Positions 11,017-18,797 of a stretch of 35,312 bases of DNA are shown here, in pieces (positions within the stretch are counted from its first letter, which is position 1; every line of letters starts with the position of its first letter). The DNA is from Promethearchaeota archaeon (lineage in GTDB: Archaea > Asgardarchaeota > Lokiarchaeia > Sigynarchaeales > SOKP01), in assembly GCA_019057975.1 (NCBI GenBank), contig JAHLWJ010000007.1:1-35312 (forward strand). The letters are read 5' to 3'. The position numbers and the translations under genes are program-made. A model generated the notes under the pieces. It was not told the origin of the DNA. It was given only the letters and a program-made list of their open reading frames with translations, and did not search any database.

Positions 11017-11090
11017 CGACTTACACCTTGATTATAATTTTATTATTCAATATATCATCTTTTTAGCTTTTAACTAGTTAAATCCGAATA

Positions 11091-11226
11091 TTATTTAATC
11101 CCAAATTCTCTACACTTCAGAAAATCTAAATTACCTTTCGAAATTTTCTATTATATCTCTCACTATATATTTATTAGTAGTTTCACCGAATTTTACTGTC
11201 CATTTTAACCAAATTAATAGCAAAAA
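11091..11226 (-). pseudogene. Frameshifted coding remnant upstream of the helicase
   Basis: On the minus strand two overlapping frames read like one broken protein. The first contains WLKWTVKFGETTN and YIVRDIIENFER and then stops. The next frame continues with KGNLDFLKCREFGIK and stops at 11093-11091. The composition is coding-like, but there is no start codon or ribosome-binding site and I recognise no family. The piece occupies the DNA where the helicase promoter would be expected. Confidence 0.35.
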
Positions 11227-11298
11227 TTAATAAATTTAAGCTTTTGTTAATAGATAATAACTTCATTACTACTACCAAATGATTAACAAAATTTTATC

Positions 11299-11550
11299 TT
11301 ATAATTTGTAGAAGAAAAATCTGCCATATACTGTTGGTTGGTTGATATAAGATTTTAGTTCAGATTCGTTTATTAGACTTCTATTAAATCTTCTGAAAAA
11401 TATTTTACAAATTTTTTATATTCATTAAAACTATTAATTTTTCCACACCTAAATGGTTATACTCAGATATATGATAAATAAAACAAATATTATATAAAGT
11501 CATGTTGTAGGGATCTAAATCTTTTCCATAAGTAAAATTTTGTGTAGAAG
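11299..11550 (-). pseudogene. Multiply frameshifted remnant of an unrecognised gene
   Basis: Three successive minus-strand frames each give a coding-like stretch: one with NFTYGKDLDPYNM and YHISEYNHLG, the next with SFNEYKKFVKYFSEDLIEV, and the last with INESELKSYINQPTVYGRF ending at a stop at 11301-11299. Together they look like about 80 residues of one protein broken by at least two frameshifts. It lies immediately downstream of the N-formylglutamate amidohydrolase gene, whose stop codon it touches. I do not recognise the family. Confidence 0.45.
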
Positions 11551-12348
11551 TTAAAAAAATTTAGCTATAATTTGGTTAATTAACCTACGAATAATACTTT
11601 TAATATCGACAAAAGAGTCGTTTTTCTCCCCTGTAACCTCGTCCATGTAGAGTTCGCGATTTACCTCAATCATTATAGATTTTACGCATTTTTCTCGGTG
11701 AAGGAATTTTGCTGGCACATAACAACCCTTAAATGGCTTATTAATCTCAGTTGTAAGATTAATTTCTTCAAAAAAATTCCGAATAAATTCTATTAAATCT
11801 TCGGGGGAATGATAAGCATCTGTTCCAAGACAAATTTGTGGTCTTCTTAATTCTTGAGAGGGTTCATAGGGCAATGGAATCGCTGGGAATGAATGGGCGT
11901 CAATGATAAGGCATCCATCGAAATTATTTAATAGCTCTTGTACTTCTTCTGTTATAGCTCTATGATAAGGATCATATAAATTTTGCAAGAGCAAATCTCG
12001 CTCGTTTTCGTTAATTTCTCTTAACTTTCGCCCATTCGAGTCTTTTGTATAAATAACTCCCATGCCCTTAGCTGCCATGATCTCCTTCTTATCATCTCTA
12101 AATCTTTCTGGATCCAACACTAATCTGCTGTAATTATACACTACTGAAATACCTCCTAATTCAGCAACACATGAAAATATTTCGTCTGTATATCTGTCAG
12201 TCATTCTCAACAATTCTTCCTGAAGATCGTTATCTTTTAACAAAATAATGTTTTTTATTTCTGGGGGAATGTAAGTAGAACTATGGGGGATATGTACTAA
12301 AAGTGGGACAATAACCTTGCTTTTCTTAATTTCATATGGACCAAACAT
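11551..12348 (-). CDS. N-formylglutamate amidohydrolase-family hydrolase
   Basis: A 265-residue protein with the signatures of the N-formylglutamate amidohydrolase family, metal-dependent enzymes that remove the formyl group from N-formyl-glutamate in histidine degradation or act on related N-acyl amino acids. Visible motifs are VHIPHSSTYIP (18-28), MTDRYTDE (49-56), SRLVLDPERFRDD (74-86), IIDAHSFP (148-155, metal ligand region) and IMIEVNRELYMDE (225-237, catalytic Glu region). The length matches the family and the start is the first ATG in frame. No histidine-pathway genes are nearby, so the true substrate is uncertain. It stands alone between a decayed gene and a Roadblock-like gene and looks like a housekeeping gene inside the island. 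The cytoplasmic location is inferred from the lack of a signal peptide. Confidence 0.85.
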   Translation of the reverse strand: MFGPYEIKKSKVIVPLLVHIPHSSTYIPPEIKNIILLKDNDLQEELLRMTDRYTDEIFSCVAELGGISVVYNYSRLVLDPERFRDDKKEIMAAKGMGVIYTKDSNGRKLREINENERDLLLQNLYDPYHRAITEEVQELLNNFDGCLIIDAHSFPAIPLPYEPSQELRRPQICLGTDAYHSPEDLIEFIRNFFEEINLTTEINKPFKGCYVPAKFLHREKCVKSIMIEVNRELYMDEVTGEKNDSFVDIKSIIRRLINQIIAKFF

Positions 12349-12566
12349 TGTTTTTCAATTATTTATAGATATTTAGAATTATTATAAAGGTAGAACCAAG
12401 AGAAAAAGTTTGGGTAATAGATTGCTTTTTTAGTTGACCTTTCATTATATCAATTATAATCTTCTTTTAAATAATCTAATTAACGCTATCTTAATTATTT
12501 CTAATCCATTGTAATAATTTTTAAGCCTTTACTTTATTATTATTATTAAATATTATAGATTCTAAC

Positions 12567-12743
12567 ATGAATATTGAAATAAGCGAAGAAATATCTGCTT
12601 ATGTAACATCATTAATTGGGAAGGGGAAACAAGTCGTTAAAGCCTTAAAAGAAGGTGGTTTGAAATTCATACGTCTGGAGACGTCTAAGGGCGAGACTAT
12701 GATAGCTTTAGAAGAGCAACTTATTCTAATTATCCTAAAGTAA
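12567..12743 (+). CDS. Half-length Roadblock/LC7-like protein (58 aa)
   Basis: A 58-residue open frame starting at ATG. The sequence from EISEEISAYV through GKGKQVVKAL to LKFIRLETSKGETMI and EEQLILIILK matches the second helix and last three strands of a Roadblock/LC7 domain. In such proteins a helix with evenly spaced small residues is followed by a strand ending in an ETxxG turn and a final hydrophobic strand. A complete domain is about 90-100 residues; the N-terminal helix and first strands are missing, and no matching sequence lies upstream in any frame I read. It may be a truncated remnant or a genuine mini-protein that pairs with a longer Roadblock. Roadblock proteins usually act as dimers with small GTPases, and none is present in this window. 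Family assignment is by pattern only. Confidence 0.5.
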   Translation: MNIEISEEISAYVTSLIGKGKQVVKALKEGGLKFIRLETSKGETMIALEEQLILIILK

Positions 12744-12853
12744 ATTAATCTTTTATTTACTTGATTTTTTCATATCTATTTTTATTTTACTTTTAATTAC
12801 TAGTTTTTAAAGTTAAAGATATTAATTTTCTTCTTAGTTTGAAAACTTTTAAT

Positions 12854-12876
12854 TAACAACTTCTTAGAAGTTGTTA
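12854..12876. repeat. Perfect 10-bp inverted repeat, 3-nt loop
   Basis: TAACAACTTC and GAAGTTGTTA flank a TTA loop. It lies between the Roadblock-like gene and the broken DNRLRE gene. It could be a transcription terminator hairpin for the former or a dimeric regulator site. Confidence 0.6.
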
Positions 12877-12885
12877 GATTTGTAA

Positions 12886-13318
12886 TTGTTTTATTTATAC
12901 ATAACCGACTTTCCAAATAACTTGAATTTTAGAATTTGCTATATCATTTCAAGTTGGAATGAGTATTCAGTCTCCTGGAATAATAAACCTCATCATAGCT
13001 TATCTATAGGGACTGTTATTTTTACGAGTAATGGATCAAAAGTTCTTGATGTAACATCCTATATATCAGGCAGATTATAGCCAATGGGAGCCCATTATGA
13101 TTTGCTCAAGCGAATATTCAACTTCAAACTATAGGCCAAGATTAGTTTTTACTTATGAGGATTCACCTGCGCCTCCACCAGATGACTCCCCCGATAACAC
13201 GCTTGGTAATCAATTAGATTCAACGGTAACTATAATTACCGTTGGAACTATAAGCGAAGTCTCAATAGGTATAATCCTCACTTATGTTTATAAAATATCT
13301 AAAACTAAAAGAAAATAA
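12886..13318 (+). pseudogene. Broken DNRLRE-domain surface protein with C-terminal membrane anchor
   Basis: Two adjacent frames form one protein. The first (12886-13080) contains SWNEYSVSWNNKP and VLDVTSYISG. The second, read through to 13318, contains SSEYSTSNYRPRLVFTYE, then a PPPDDSPDN linker, a hydrophobic segment (about 20 residues) and a basic tail. In the DNRLRE family, found in disaggregatase-related extracellular proteins, the W-E-x-x-x-x-W, DVT and RPxL motifs come in this order within about 160 residues. Here the reading frame shifts by +1 near 13072-13076. There is no signal peptide and a stop codon precedes the first TTG, so the N-terminus is also lost. It is a decayed cell-surface protein. 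The C-terminal anchor style resembles Asgard and other archaeal surface proteins. Confidence 0.7.
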
Positions 13319-13320
13319 GA

Positions 13321-13353
13321 AATTTTAATTATTCTTATTTAATAATTAAAATT
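13321..13353. terminator. Perfect 13-bp hairpin after the DNRLRE remnant
   Basis: AATTTTAATTATT and AATAATTAAAATT flank a 7-nt loop and start two bases after the TAA at 13316-13318. The placement suggests a former terminator for the broken surface-protein gene. The stem is A/T only, so it would be weak as RNA. Confidence 0.5.
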
Positions 13354-13530
13354 AAGTAACTATCAATTGTTATTAAAAGAATAAAAAAGTTTTTAGATAA
13401 ATGTGTTAAATTAATAAAAATAATAAGAGTATTTCAAAAATCAGATTAAATTCTTAATAATTTATTTTAAAAATATTACTACTTTAAATCTCTAAATCTT
13501 TAGAAATTATTAAAAAAGGAAATAAGAAAA

Positions 13531-14352
13531 ATGAACAAAAAATTACATGGATATGATCTAAATAAGATATATTGTATGAATTGTATTCAAGGAATGGCAG
13601 AATTACCAGAAAATTCTATAGATTTAGTTGTAACATCACCGCCTTATGACTTATTGAGATCTTATAAGGGCTATTCTATTGATCTTCATGAACTTGGAAA
13701 AGGTATTTTTAGAGTTCTTAAAGATGGAGGTATAGCAGTAATGGTAATACAAGATCAAACAAAAAATTTTGGAAAAACACTTACATCTTTTAAAACAATA
13801 ATAGATTGGTGTGATAATATAGGGTTTAAATTATTTGAATGCGTGATTTACAGAAAGCATGGTACTGAGGGAGCATGGTGGACACATCGTTTTCGTGTTG
13901 ATCATGAATACATACCAATATTCTTAAAAGGAAGAAAACCCCAATATTTTAACAAAGAACCTTTAAAAATTCCTTCAAAACATGCGGGGAAAGTAATGAC
14001 TGGAAGTGGCAATAGAAGAACTGATGGAACCACATCAAAAACGGTTAGAAGAGCTATTAACTTAACGAAATGCAGGGGTACTATATGGAATTACTTAATG
14101 GCGGGAGATAAGGATCCTCTTAAGAGAAAACATCCTGCGCCTTTTCCAGATCAAATCCCTTTTGATTTAATAACATGTTTTTGCCCGAAAAATGGAATAG
14201 TGCTCGATCCATTGATTGGTAGTGGTTCAACTGCGGTTTCTGCTAAAAAATTAGCTAGAAACTACATTGGTTTTGAAATAAGTCCCGAATATTGCGATAT
14301 TGCTGAAAAAAGAATAAAAAAAACAGATTTGTCTATTGATAAATTTATCTAA
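13531..14352 (+). CDS. Beta-class DNA methyltransferase (N4-cytosine or N6-adenine)
   Basis: A 273-residue site-specific DNA methyltransferase that uses S-adenosylmethionine. The catalytic motif IV is TSPPY (35-39). The S-adenosylmethionine motif I lies near the C-terminus, within VLDPLIGSGSTAV (about 224-236), followed by NYIGFEISPEYCDIA. Catalytic motif first and cofactor motif last is the beta arrangement; the SPPY form is common in N4-cytosine enzymes but also occurs in N6-adenine ones. The start is ATG with AAAGGAAA about 9 nt upstream. The gene is complete. It converges on, and overlaps by 4 bp, the minus-strand gene at 14349-15377. No obvious restriction enzyme is co-oriented, so it is either an orphan methyltransferase or paired with that convergent gene or with the Mrr-type gene nearby. 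The recognition sequence cannot be read from the gene. Confidence 0.9.
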   Translation: MNKKLHGYDLNKIYCMNCIQGMAELPENSIDLVVTSPPYDLLRSYKGYSIDLHELGKGIFRVLKDGGIAVMVIQDQTKNFGKTLTSFKTIIDWCDNIGFKLFECVIYRKHGTEGAWWTHRFRVDHEYIPIFLKGRKPQYFNKEPLKIPSKHAGKVMTGSGNRRTDGTTSKTVRRAINLTKCRGTIWNYLMAGDKDPLKRKHPAPFPDQIPFDLITCFCPKNGIVLDPLIGSGSTAVSAKKLARNYIGFEISPEYCDIAEKRIKKTDLSIDKFI

Positions 14353-15377
14353 GGTAAACTATCAGGTTTTTCAAGAGTATATTCAATATTATCTCCTGAC
14401 GTCATTGCTAACGAAAGTGGATTTTTGTTAATTAATTTTTCAAAATTATTCGTATTTACCCTTAACTTTTGACTTTTAAAATCGCCTTTTGTAAATTCAT
14501 ACAATTTCAATCCATCCCAATTCCAATTCGTTTCATTATAAGCCCAACCTGTCAGATCTGACAACAATTTAATAAAATTTATTATTCTTTTTTGAGTATT
14601 TTCTATTATCTTTAAGGTTCCTGAAACTTCATTTGTTACATTATATACTGTTCCATCCTTTTCAGAAATTTTTAAACGATCTCCTCTTTCCCTTGTAATA
14701 CTAAATTGATCTCTTTTTCTAAAAAATTCATCCATACCTCGCATTAAAGCAATTACGGAATATTTTTCATTCTCAAAAACATAATTTAAAGGATTATTTT
14801 CTTCATCTGCTCTTAGATATTTTAACCAGTTTAATACATTTTCAGGATATTTAAATAAAACATTAAAAGTCCCATCTGTAAATAATAGTGGACATATTGC
14901 ACTTTCAGGTATATCAATTTTTATTTTAGATCCAATAATCCCTAATATCAAATGTACTGCTGCTAATGGATATTTTAACCGAAAATTATGGCACCCATCA
15001 TAATTTCTGAGAAGATTGGGTTGAATACAGTTATTATTATTTTTCCATCTGAAATAATTCATTGGAATGTTATTTTTATTATATAATGTCATATGGTGGC
15101 CTATAGATTTTATATCTGAACGAAGAATTTCCATATCTAAAAATACAGAATCAAAACAAGATTCACCTTCTTTTAATAATAAAACTTTACCATCATAGAA
15201 ACCGGTAACTTCCCAATTCATATAATAAGACATTAATAAACCACATAATAACCCATCACTGTCAGGGCTAATTATACATTTCGAATTTTCTCTTAAAATC
15301 CATGGATATTTATTTAAAATATCAGAATAATTAATTTGATCTACTTTACCTTTCAATAATTGCTGAATTTTTGACAT
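14349..15377 (-). CDS. Unrecognised protein with DHH-phosphoesterase-like motifs
   Basis: A complete 342-residue protein that I do not recognise as a named family. Its N-terminal third has ISPDSDGLLCG (36-46), a hydrophobic strand ending in FLDME (79-83) and SIGHHM (91-96). The order Asp-x-Asp, isolated Asp and Gly-His-His matches motifs I to III of DHH-family phosphoesterases and RecJ-like nucleases, though the last motif has Gly instead of Asp before the two His. No DHHA1 motif is obvious after it. The gene converges on the methyltransferase at 13531 with a 4-bp overlap, which suggests the two have travelled together, possibly as modification and nuclease partners. That pairing is inference. 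The start is ATG, the first in frame, and the divergent winged-helix gene lies 164 bp away. Confidence 0.55.
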   Translation of the reverse strand: MSKIQQLLKGKVDQINYSDILNKYPWILRENSKCIISPDSDGLLCGLLMSYYMNWEVTGFYDGKVLLLKEGESCFDSVFLDMEILRSDIKSIGHHMTLYNKNNIPMNYFRWKNNNNCIQPNLLRNYDGCHNFRLKYPLAAVHLILGIIGSKIKIDIPESAICPLLFTDGTFNVLFKYPENVLNWLKYLRADEENNPLNYVFENEKYSVIALMRGMDEFFRKRDQFSITRERGDRLKISEKDGTVYNVTNEVSGTLKIIENTQKRIINFIKLLSDLTGWAYNETNWNWDGLKLYEFTKGDFKSQKLRVNTNNFEKLINKNPLSLAMTSGDNIEYTLEKPDSLP

Positions 15378-15514
15378 AAATAAACACTTTAAACTAAATG
15401 AAAGATCTGGCTAAAAGGTCATAATGATTGGTGTTTATTTATATTATTTTTCCAGAAACCGTCTAATGAAGCCATAATAATGGGGAGGGTATCCCAATAT
15501 TTGGAGAATACTCT

Positions 15515-15535
15515 AATATAATAATAATAATAATC
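15515..15535. repeat. ATA/TAA trinucleotide run in a divergent promoter region
   Basis: About six ATA repeats sit in the 164-bp region between the divergent genes starting at 15377 (minus) and 15542 (plus). They lie immediately upstream of the ATG at 15542, where a TATA box for a leaderless transcript would fall. Run-length change here could alter expression of the winged-helix gene. Confidence 0.4.
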
Positions 15536-15541
15536 ACAATT

Positions 15542-15790
15542 ATGGTTATATTAGTAAAAAATGATGTGCTTAAAATAAGAATCCTAAAACAATATAAAAA
15601 AAAAAATATTTCTTACACTGCCTCATTCTTGTCCACCATTTTGAAGAGTAAATATGAAACAATAAAAAAAGCACTTGAATTCTTTTATAGTATAAAAATT
15701 TTAGAAAAAGAAATAAAAGATCATGGGAAAAAAAATTATACATATTATAACCTTACTAAAATAGGAAAGGATCTCATAGAGTTAATATAA
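15542..15790 (+). CDS. Small winged-helix DNA-binding protein
   Basis: An 82-residue protein that is essentially one winged helix-turn-helix. The first helix is around ILKQYKKKNISY, followed by a helix-turn-helix (FLSTILKSKYETIKKALEFF), a short wing (KDHGKKNYTYYNLT) and a closing helix with KIGKDLIELI. The ending TxxGKDLIEL is typical of archaeal one-domain regulators. There is no ligand or metal site. It is read divergently from the DHH-like gene and may control it, or other genes in the island. It is the only complete stand-alone regulator in the window and so a candidate reader of the dispersed CGTGAAATAACCG motif, though nothing in the sequence proves that link. Confidence 0.65.
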   Translation: MVILVKNDVLKIRILKQYKKKNISYTASFLSTILKSKYETIKKALEFFYSIKILEKEIKDHGKKNYTYYNLTKIGKDLIELI

Positions 15791-16251
15791 AAACAATATT
15801 TCTTATTTTGAAATCCTTATAGTCTCATAACCTTTTTTACCACTCAATTGATACAGTTATTTAAAAATATATACAACATATCAAGATATTAATGAATTAT
15901 ATCTAGAACTCTTGAGAAATTTGTAAATATATATTTAACAATAAAAAATCATCATAACTAGAGCTTCCACTTCAAATAATAAATACTGAAATAAAATACA
16001 AATACTTACATTAATTTTTATATATATATCTCTATTCTAATAGGGATACAAGTAGGCCTACAGGTTTTTATCGAAATTTGAAAAAAATCATGCTTTGAGC
16101 TTTTACCTCTAAATATTTTGAATAAACCAACTTTTACTTTAAGAATAAATTTGTATATGTAGCAATATGATTTTCCCAAGCAAAACGCTGAAAAATATAG
16201 ATATTTATAAATATCACTAAAGTCCCAAATTTGTGAGTTGAGTAAAATTAT
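15791..16251. other. 460-bp region without an intact gene
   Basis: This region separates the winged-helix gene from the end of the Mrr-type gene. It is A/T-rich with no strong hairpin. The only coding-like stretch is a short minus-strand remnant near 16134-16190, listed separately. I see no RNA gene. Confidence 0.5.
16134..16190 (-). pseudogene. Possible C-terminal tail of a decayed glycosyltransferase
   Basis: The minus strand reads QRFAWENHIATYTNLFLK and then stops. This resembles the end of family-4 glycosyltransferases, where an RFxW helix leads into a short helix ending near Tyr. The upstream sequence in the same frame remains open for about 20 more codons but is not recognisable. The call rests on 18 residues only. 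Confidence 0.3.
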
Positions 16252-17157
16252 TTAAAGATTTTCAAACCATTCCTCATTAATCTCGACTTTTTCAACCATT
16301 TTAACTGAAACTCCAAGTTCAAGTTCTTTAAGAAGATCAATAACTTGCTCACCGTCTAATAGATTTATTAGATCAGCACCCTCTCGAGTGGCTTCTTCTT
16401 TTGCTCCTCTTGTAAAAGTGCTTGTAGTTATGAATAAGCCCTTGTTTGCTCTACCATGCATTGCTCCCCTAAAACTTCTAATCTTTTCGGCTCCGACAGG
16501 GTCCTTATACCTTTTGCACTCAAAGATTACAGGGATGCTCACTAAATTATTAAGACGCAAAATTCCTTTACCATCGAGTCCACCATCTCCGCTCCTCTTT
16601 GTTACCTCCACCTCCATAAATCCGCATTCTCTTAGGATAATTTGAGCTAATTTTTCAAAGTCAAATGGATTCATATTATGAAGAATTTCCTTTAATTTCT
16701 GCTTCCAATTTGATTCCACTTCCTTTTCGTATAGTTCTTCTATTGACTCAGACTCAGAAGTATCTTCGGAAATTAATTCAATTTTTGATTTTTCTTTCTT
16801 TTCTTGTTCCTTTTTAAGATATCCTCTATATTCTTTTGTAAGATATTTATTATCCCAATTGGTAACTTTTGCTTTCTGTGTTAATACCCAAACTCCTTGT
16901 TTGGTATTGTTTAATAAGCCTAAATGTTTTAACATTGTTTTTACCCATGCTAATTGATATTCAAGTTCAGTCTCATAACTTCTACTTGCACTTCCGTGTG
17001 GATAATCAATAATTTCATCTGGCAAATTGAAAATATCAATAATTTTTTCATAAATTTCATCAATTCTTCCAGAGCCTCCTAATTCCTCAAGTGCTTTTAA
17101 AGTGACTTCGAATAACTCATATCTTTTCGGTCCTCTATAATCTTTTATTAGACTCAT
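16252..17157 (-). CDS. mrr: Mrr-type restriction endonuclease
   Basis: A 301-residue protein of the Mrr family, type IV-like enzymes that cut modified DNA. Residues 1-95 match the Mrr N-terminal winged-helix domain (RYELFEVTLKALEELGG, YQLAWVKTMLKHLGL, GVWVLTQKA). An acidic, Lys-rich linker follows (115-150). Residues 157-290 are the Mrr catalytic domain of the PD-(D/E)XK fold: PFDFEKLAQIIL, SGDGGLDGKG with the catalytic Asp at about 195, FECKRY with the Glu-x-Lys pair at about 213-215, and GLFITTSTFT. All key residues are present, so the enzyme should be active. The start is ATG, near a copy of the 13-bp CGTGAAATAACCG motif at 17291. The methyltransferase 1.9 kb away could protect or mark the host, but Mrr enzymes usually work without a partner. 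Confidence 0.9.
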   Translation of the reverse strand: MSLIKDYRGPKRYELFEVTLKALEELGGSGRIDEIYEKIIDIFNLPDEIIDYPHGSASRSYETELEYQLAWVKTMLKHLGLLNNTKQGVWVLTQKAKVTNWDNKYLTKEYRGYLKKEQEKKEKSKIELISEDTSESESIEELYEKEVESNWKQKLKEILHNMNPFDFEKLAQIILRECGFMEVEVTKRSGDGGLDGKGILRLNNLVSIPVIFECKRYKDPVGAEKIRSFRGAMHGRANKGLFITTSTFTRGAKEEATREGADLINLLDGEQVIDLLKELELGVSVKMVEKVEINEEWFENL

Positions 17158-17290
17158 TATTTTAAATTTGGATTTTTTAATTTTTTGAAATAGAATTCTA
17201 ATAATTATAATATATTATATTCTTTTATATTTCAGTTAATTAATCAAATACTTATAATTCAATATTTTTAAATCAAAAATGTTTTTTTTC

Positions 17291-17303
17291 CGTGAAATAA
17301 CCG
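17291..17303 (+). promoter_or_regulatory. 13-bp dispersed motif, copy 1 (CGTGAAATAACCG)
   Basis: An exact copy of the island motif. It lies in the 249-bp divergent region between the Mrr-type gene (start 17157, minus) and the orphan gene at 17407 (plus). Another exact copy is at 18915 and a third lies inside the palindrome at 22325. It may be an operator or activator site. Confidence 0.55.
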
Positions 17304-17331
17304 AATATTAAAATTGAATAAAAAAAAATTA

Positions 17332-17361
17332 TCTAAAAAATCACATCATAGATTTTTTAGA
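17332..17361. repeat. Perfect 11-bp inverted repeat upstream of the 17407 gene
   Basis: TCTAAAAAATC and GATTTTTTAGA flank an 8-nt loop. It sits 29 bp after the 13-bp motif and about 45 bp before the ATG at 17407. A similar order of motif, hairpin and gene is seen before the PLD-helicase gene. Confidence 0.55.
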
Positions 17362-17406
17362 AATAGTTTCTTATTATAATACAATTAATTACTATCAAAA
17401 AGAGAA

Positions 17407-18123
17407 ATGAAAACCAGTATCAGGACTGAATATGCCTTAGGATTATTGAGCGCTTTAAATTCACTCCGAGACAAAATAGGTGATATTCCTGATATCTTTT
17501 TTGATAGAGAAAATGCCAATAATATACCTCACCCGGAAGGAGTTGGTTTTGAGGTGAATCGATTTCTTAAGGTTTTTGATAAGATTAAATTGAAAAAAGG
17601 TTTCACACTTGACTATACATACCATTCTGGAGGGCTTGGAGGAGAACCCCTTATCTATACTCGAAAAAAAGAGGCACCCCGACTTCTTCCGTACGAATAC
17701 ATCGAAAAATATAGCAATACACGACCTTATTTAAATGATATTACAATTGAAATTAATCCAGAATCATTTTTTCAGATTGCTGTTTTTTCTCAAATTGTCA
17801 ATCAATTTTATCTATTTTGGCACGCAAACTATAATGACCATCAATTTATATTTAGCTTTGAAAAGGTTGACGATCTACTAAAGCACATCCCAGAAGATAA
17901 TAAAGATAATTATGGTATTAACAGGAAGGATAGAGAGGAATTAAGAACTATATCCTTTGAACCTCAAGTTAATATTAAAGAAGAGGGGGCAGAGGTGCGT
18001 TGCGTGATGTTTTCAGCGTGGATTGGATTTTATTATAACATCTCTTTTATAACCTGGCCTAATATAACTATTAAAAACAGTAGAGAAATAATCGTACCTT
18101 TTGATTGTGGAATTAACTTTTAG
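17407..18123 (+). CDS. Hypothetical protein, unrecognised
   Basis: A complete 238-residue cytoplasmic protein that I do not recognise. It opens with a helix (YALGLLSALNSLRDKIGD), then alternates strands and loops with many aromatic residues and conserved-looking turns (HPEGVGFEVNRFL, YHSGGLGGEPLIYTRKK). It ends in beta-rich sequence containing FSAWIGFYYNISF. There are no membrane segments, signal peptide, Cys clusters or nucleotide-binding loops. The start is ATG with a weak AGAGA upstream. It uses slightly more G/C-rich codons in its first half than its neighbours. Its position beside the Mrr gene and a motif copy suggests island membership, but no function can be given. Confidence 0.7.
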   Translation: MKTSIRTEYALGLLSALNSLRDKIGDIPDIFFDRENANNIPHPEGVGFEVNRFLKVFDKIKLKKGFTLDYTYHSGGLGGEPLIYTRKKEAPRLLPYEYIEKYSNTRPYLNDITIEINPESFFQIAVFSQIVNQFYLFWHANYNDHQFIFSFEKVDDLLKHIPEDNKDNYGINRKDREELRTISFEPQVNIKEEGAEVRCVMFSAWIGFYYNISFITWPNITIKNSREIIVPFDCGINF

Positions 18124-18169
18124 AATAGATATTTTTTTTATTTTTTTGAAAATAAAGGATGAATTTTAA

Positions 18170-18265
18170 GATGAAATCTTGTGTTACGATAAAATTCTTG
18201 AAATAGAACCTGACAAGGCGGCATGGTATAATAAAGGGATCGCACAATTCTTTTCTAATATTTAA
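18170..18265 (+). pseudogene. Single-TPR remnant
   Basis: The plus strand has a 31-codon frame bounded by stops and with no start codon: DEILCYDKILEIEPDKAAWY followed by NKGIAQF. This matches one tetratricopeptide repeat (the YDKxLEIxPDxAxxWYNKGIA pattern) and nothing else. It is a leftover of a larger TPR protein, which are common in archaea of this type. Confidence 0.6.
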
Positions 18266-18286
18266 CTCAAAATAATGATAAAGTTC

Positions 18287-18715
18287 TCAACTCTTTTCAT
18301 TTCTCAAGCCTTTAAACATAATAATCCGATTCCTTACATCTATTTCACCTAAGATATCTCCATCTTGTATCATATGAGAAGTTATACTGAAAATATCAAG
18401 CTTAACTGGCAGAGATTGGGTGGGAACCCCGATCTCTTTTTTAAGTAATTTAAACGCTTTTGAAAAAGTAACTTTAGGGTGTTTCTGGTAAATATTAATT
18501 ATTATATCTTTTATTTATCTTAATTCATACGCATAGTTATTACGCCCTATCATTAACTCATCAAAATTGCATTTAGATTTGATTTTTTCAATTCGATCTT
18601 CCCATAATTTCATTGAATTGTGTTCATCTTTAAGATTATATATGTATGAACTCGCTTTATCAATTAAAAACTTTAAATCAAACAAATTAATATTCACATC
18701 TTTTTTTTCATTCAT
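18287..18715 (-). pseudogene. Coding sequence split by an in-frame TAA; unrecognised
   Basis: The ATG at 18715 has GAGG about 8 nt upstream and opens a 66-residue frame ending at TAA 18517-18515. The same frame then continues without a stop for another 75 codons (IKDIIINIYQKHPKVTFSKA, GVPTQSLPVKLDIFSITSHM, then IQDGDILGEIDVRNRIIMF) to TGA 18289-18287. The continuation is clearly coding-like and has a basic helix and hydrophobic strands typical of a small winged-helix or toxin-like protein, but I cannot name it. One nonsense mutation in a 142-residue protein explains both halves; two separate genes or a recoded stop are alternatives. A 23-codon frame (18797-18726) with its own ribosome-binding site precedes it. 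Confidence 0.5.
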
Positions 18716-18725
18716 CTTTTATCCT

Positions 18726-18797
18726 CTATTTAATATCTATTCCAATTTTTTTTAAGGCTTTAATAATCGTACCTGGTTTTAAATCTTTCAAATTCAT
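18726..18797 (-). CDS. Putative 23-aa micro-ORF
   Basis: The minus strand reads MNLKDLKPGTIIKALKKIGI plus three residues, then TAG. It has AAGGAAAAGG close upstream of the ATG and lies 10 bp before the next ATG (18715). The Lys-rich helix with a KPGT turn resembles the first helix of a small DNA- or RNA-binding protein, so it could be a leader peptide, part of a split small gene, or chance. Confidence is low because of the length. Confidence 0.3.
   Translation of the reverse strand: MNLKDLKPGTIIKALKKIGIDIK

Noticed and set aside
13097..13318. Independent 73-residue gene starting with ATG
   Set aside because: Its beginning completes the DNRLRE domain of the preceding frame, so it is the second half of a frameshifted gene and not a separate one.
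15515..15535. CRISPR-like or other regularly spaced repeats
   Set aside because: Only simple trinucleotide runs and the coding minisatellite were found; no spaced direct repeats of 24-37 bp.
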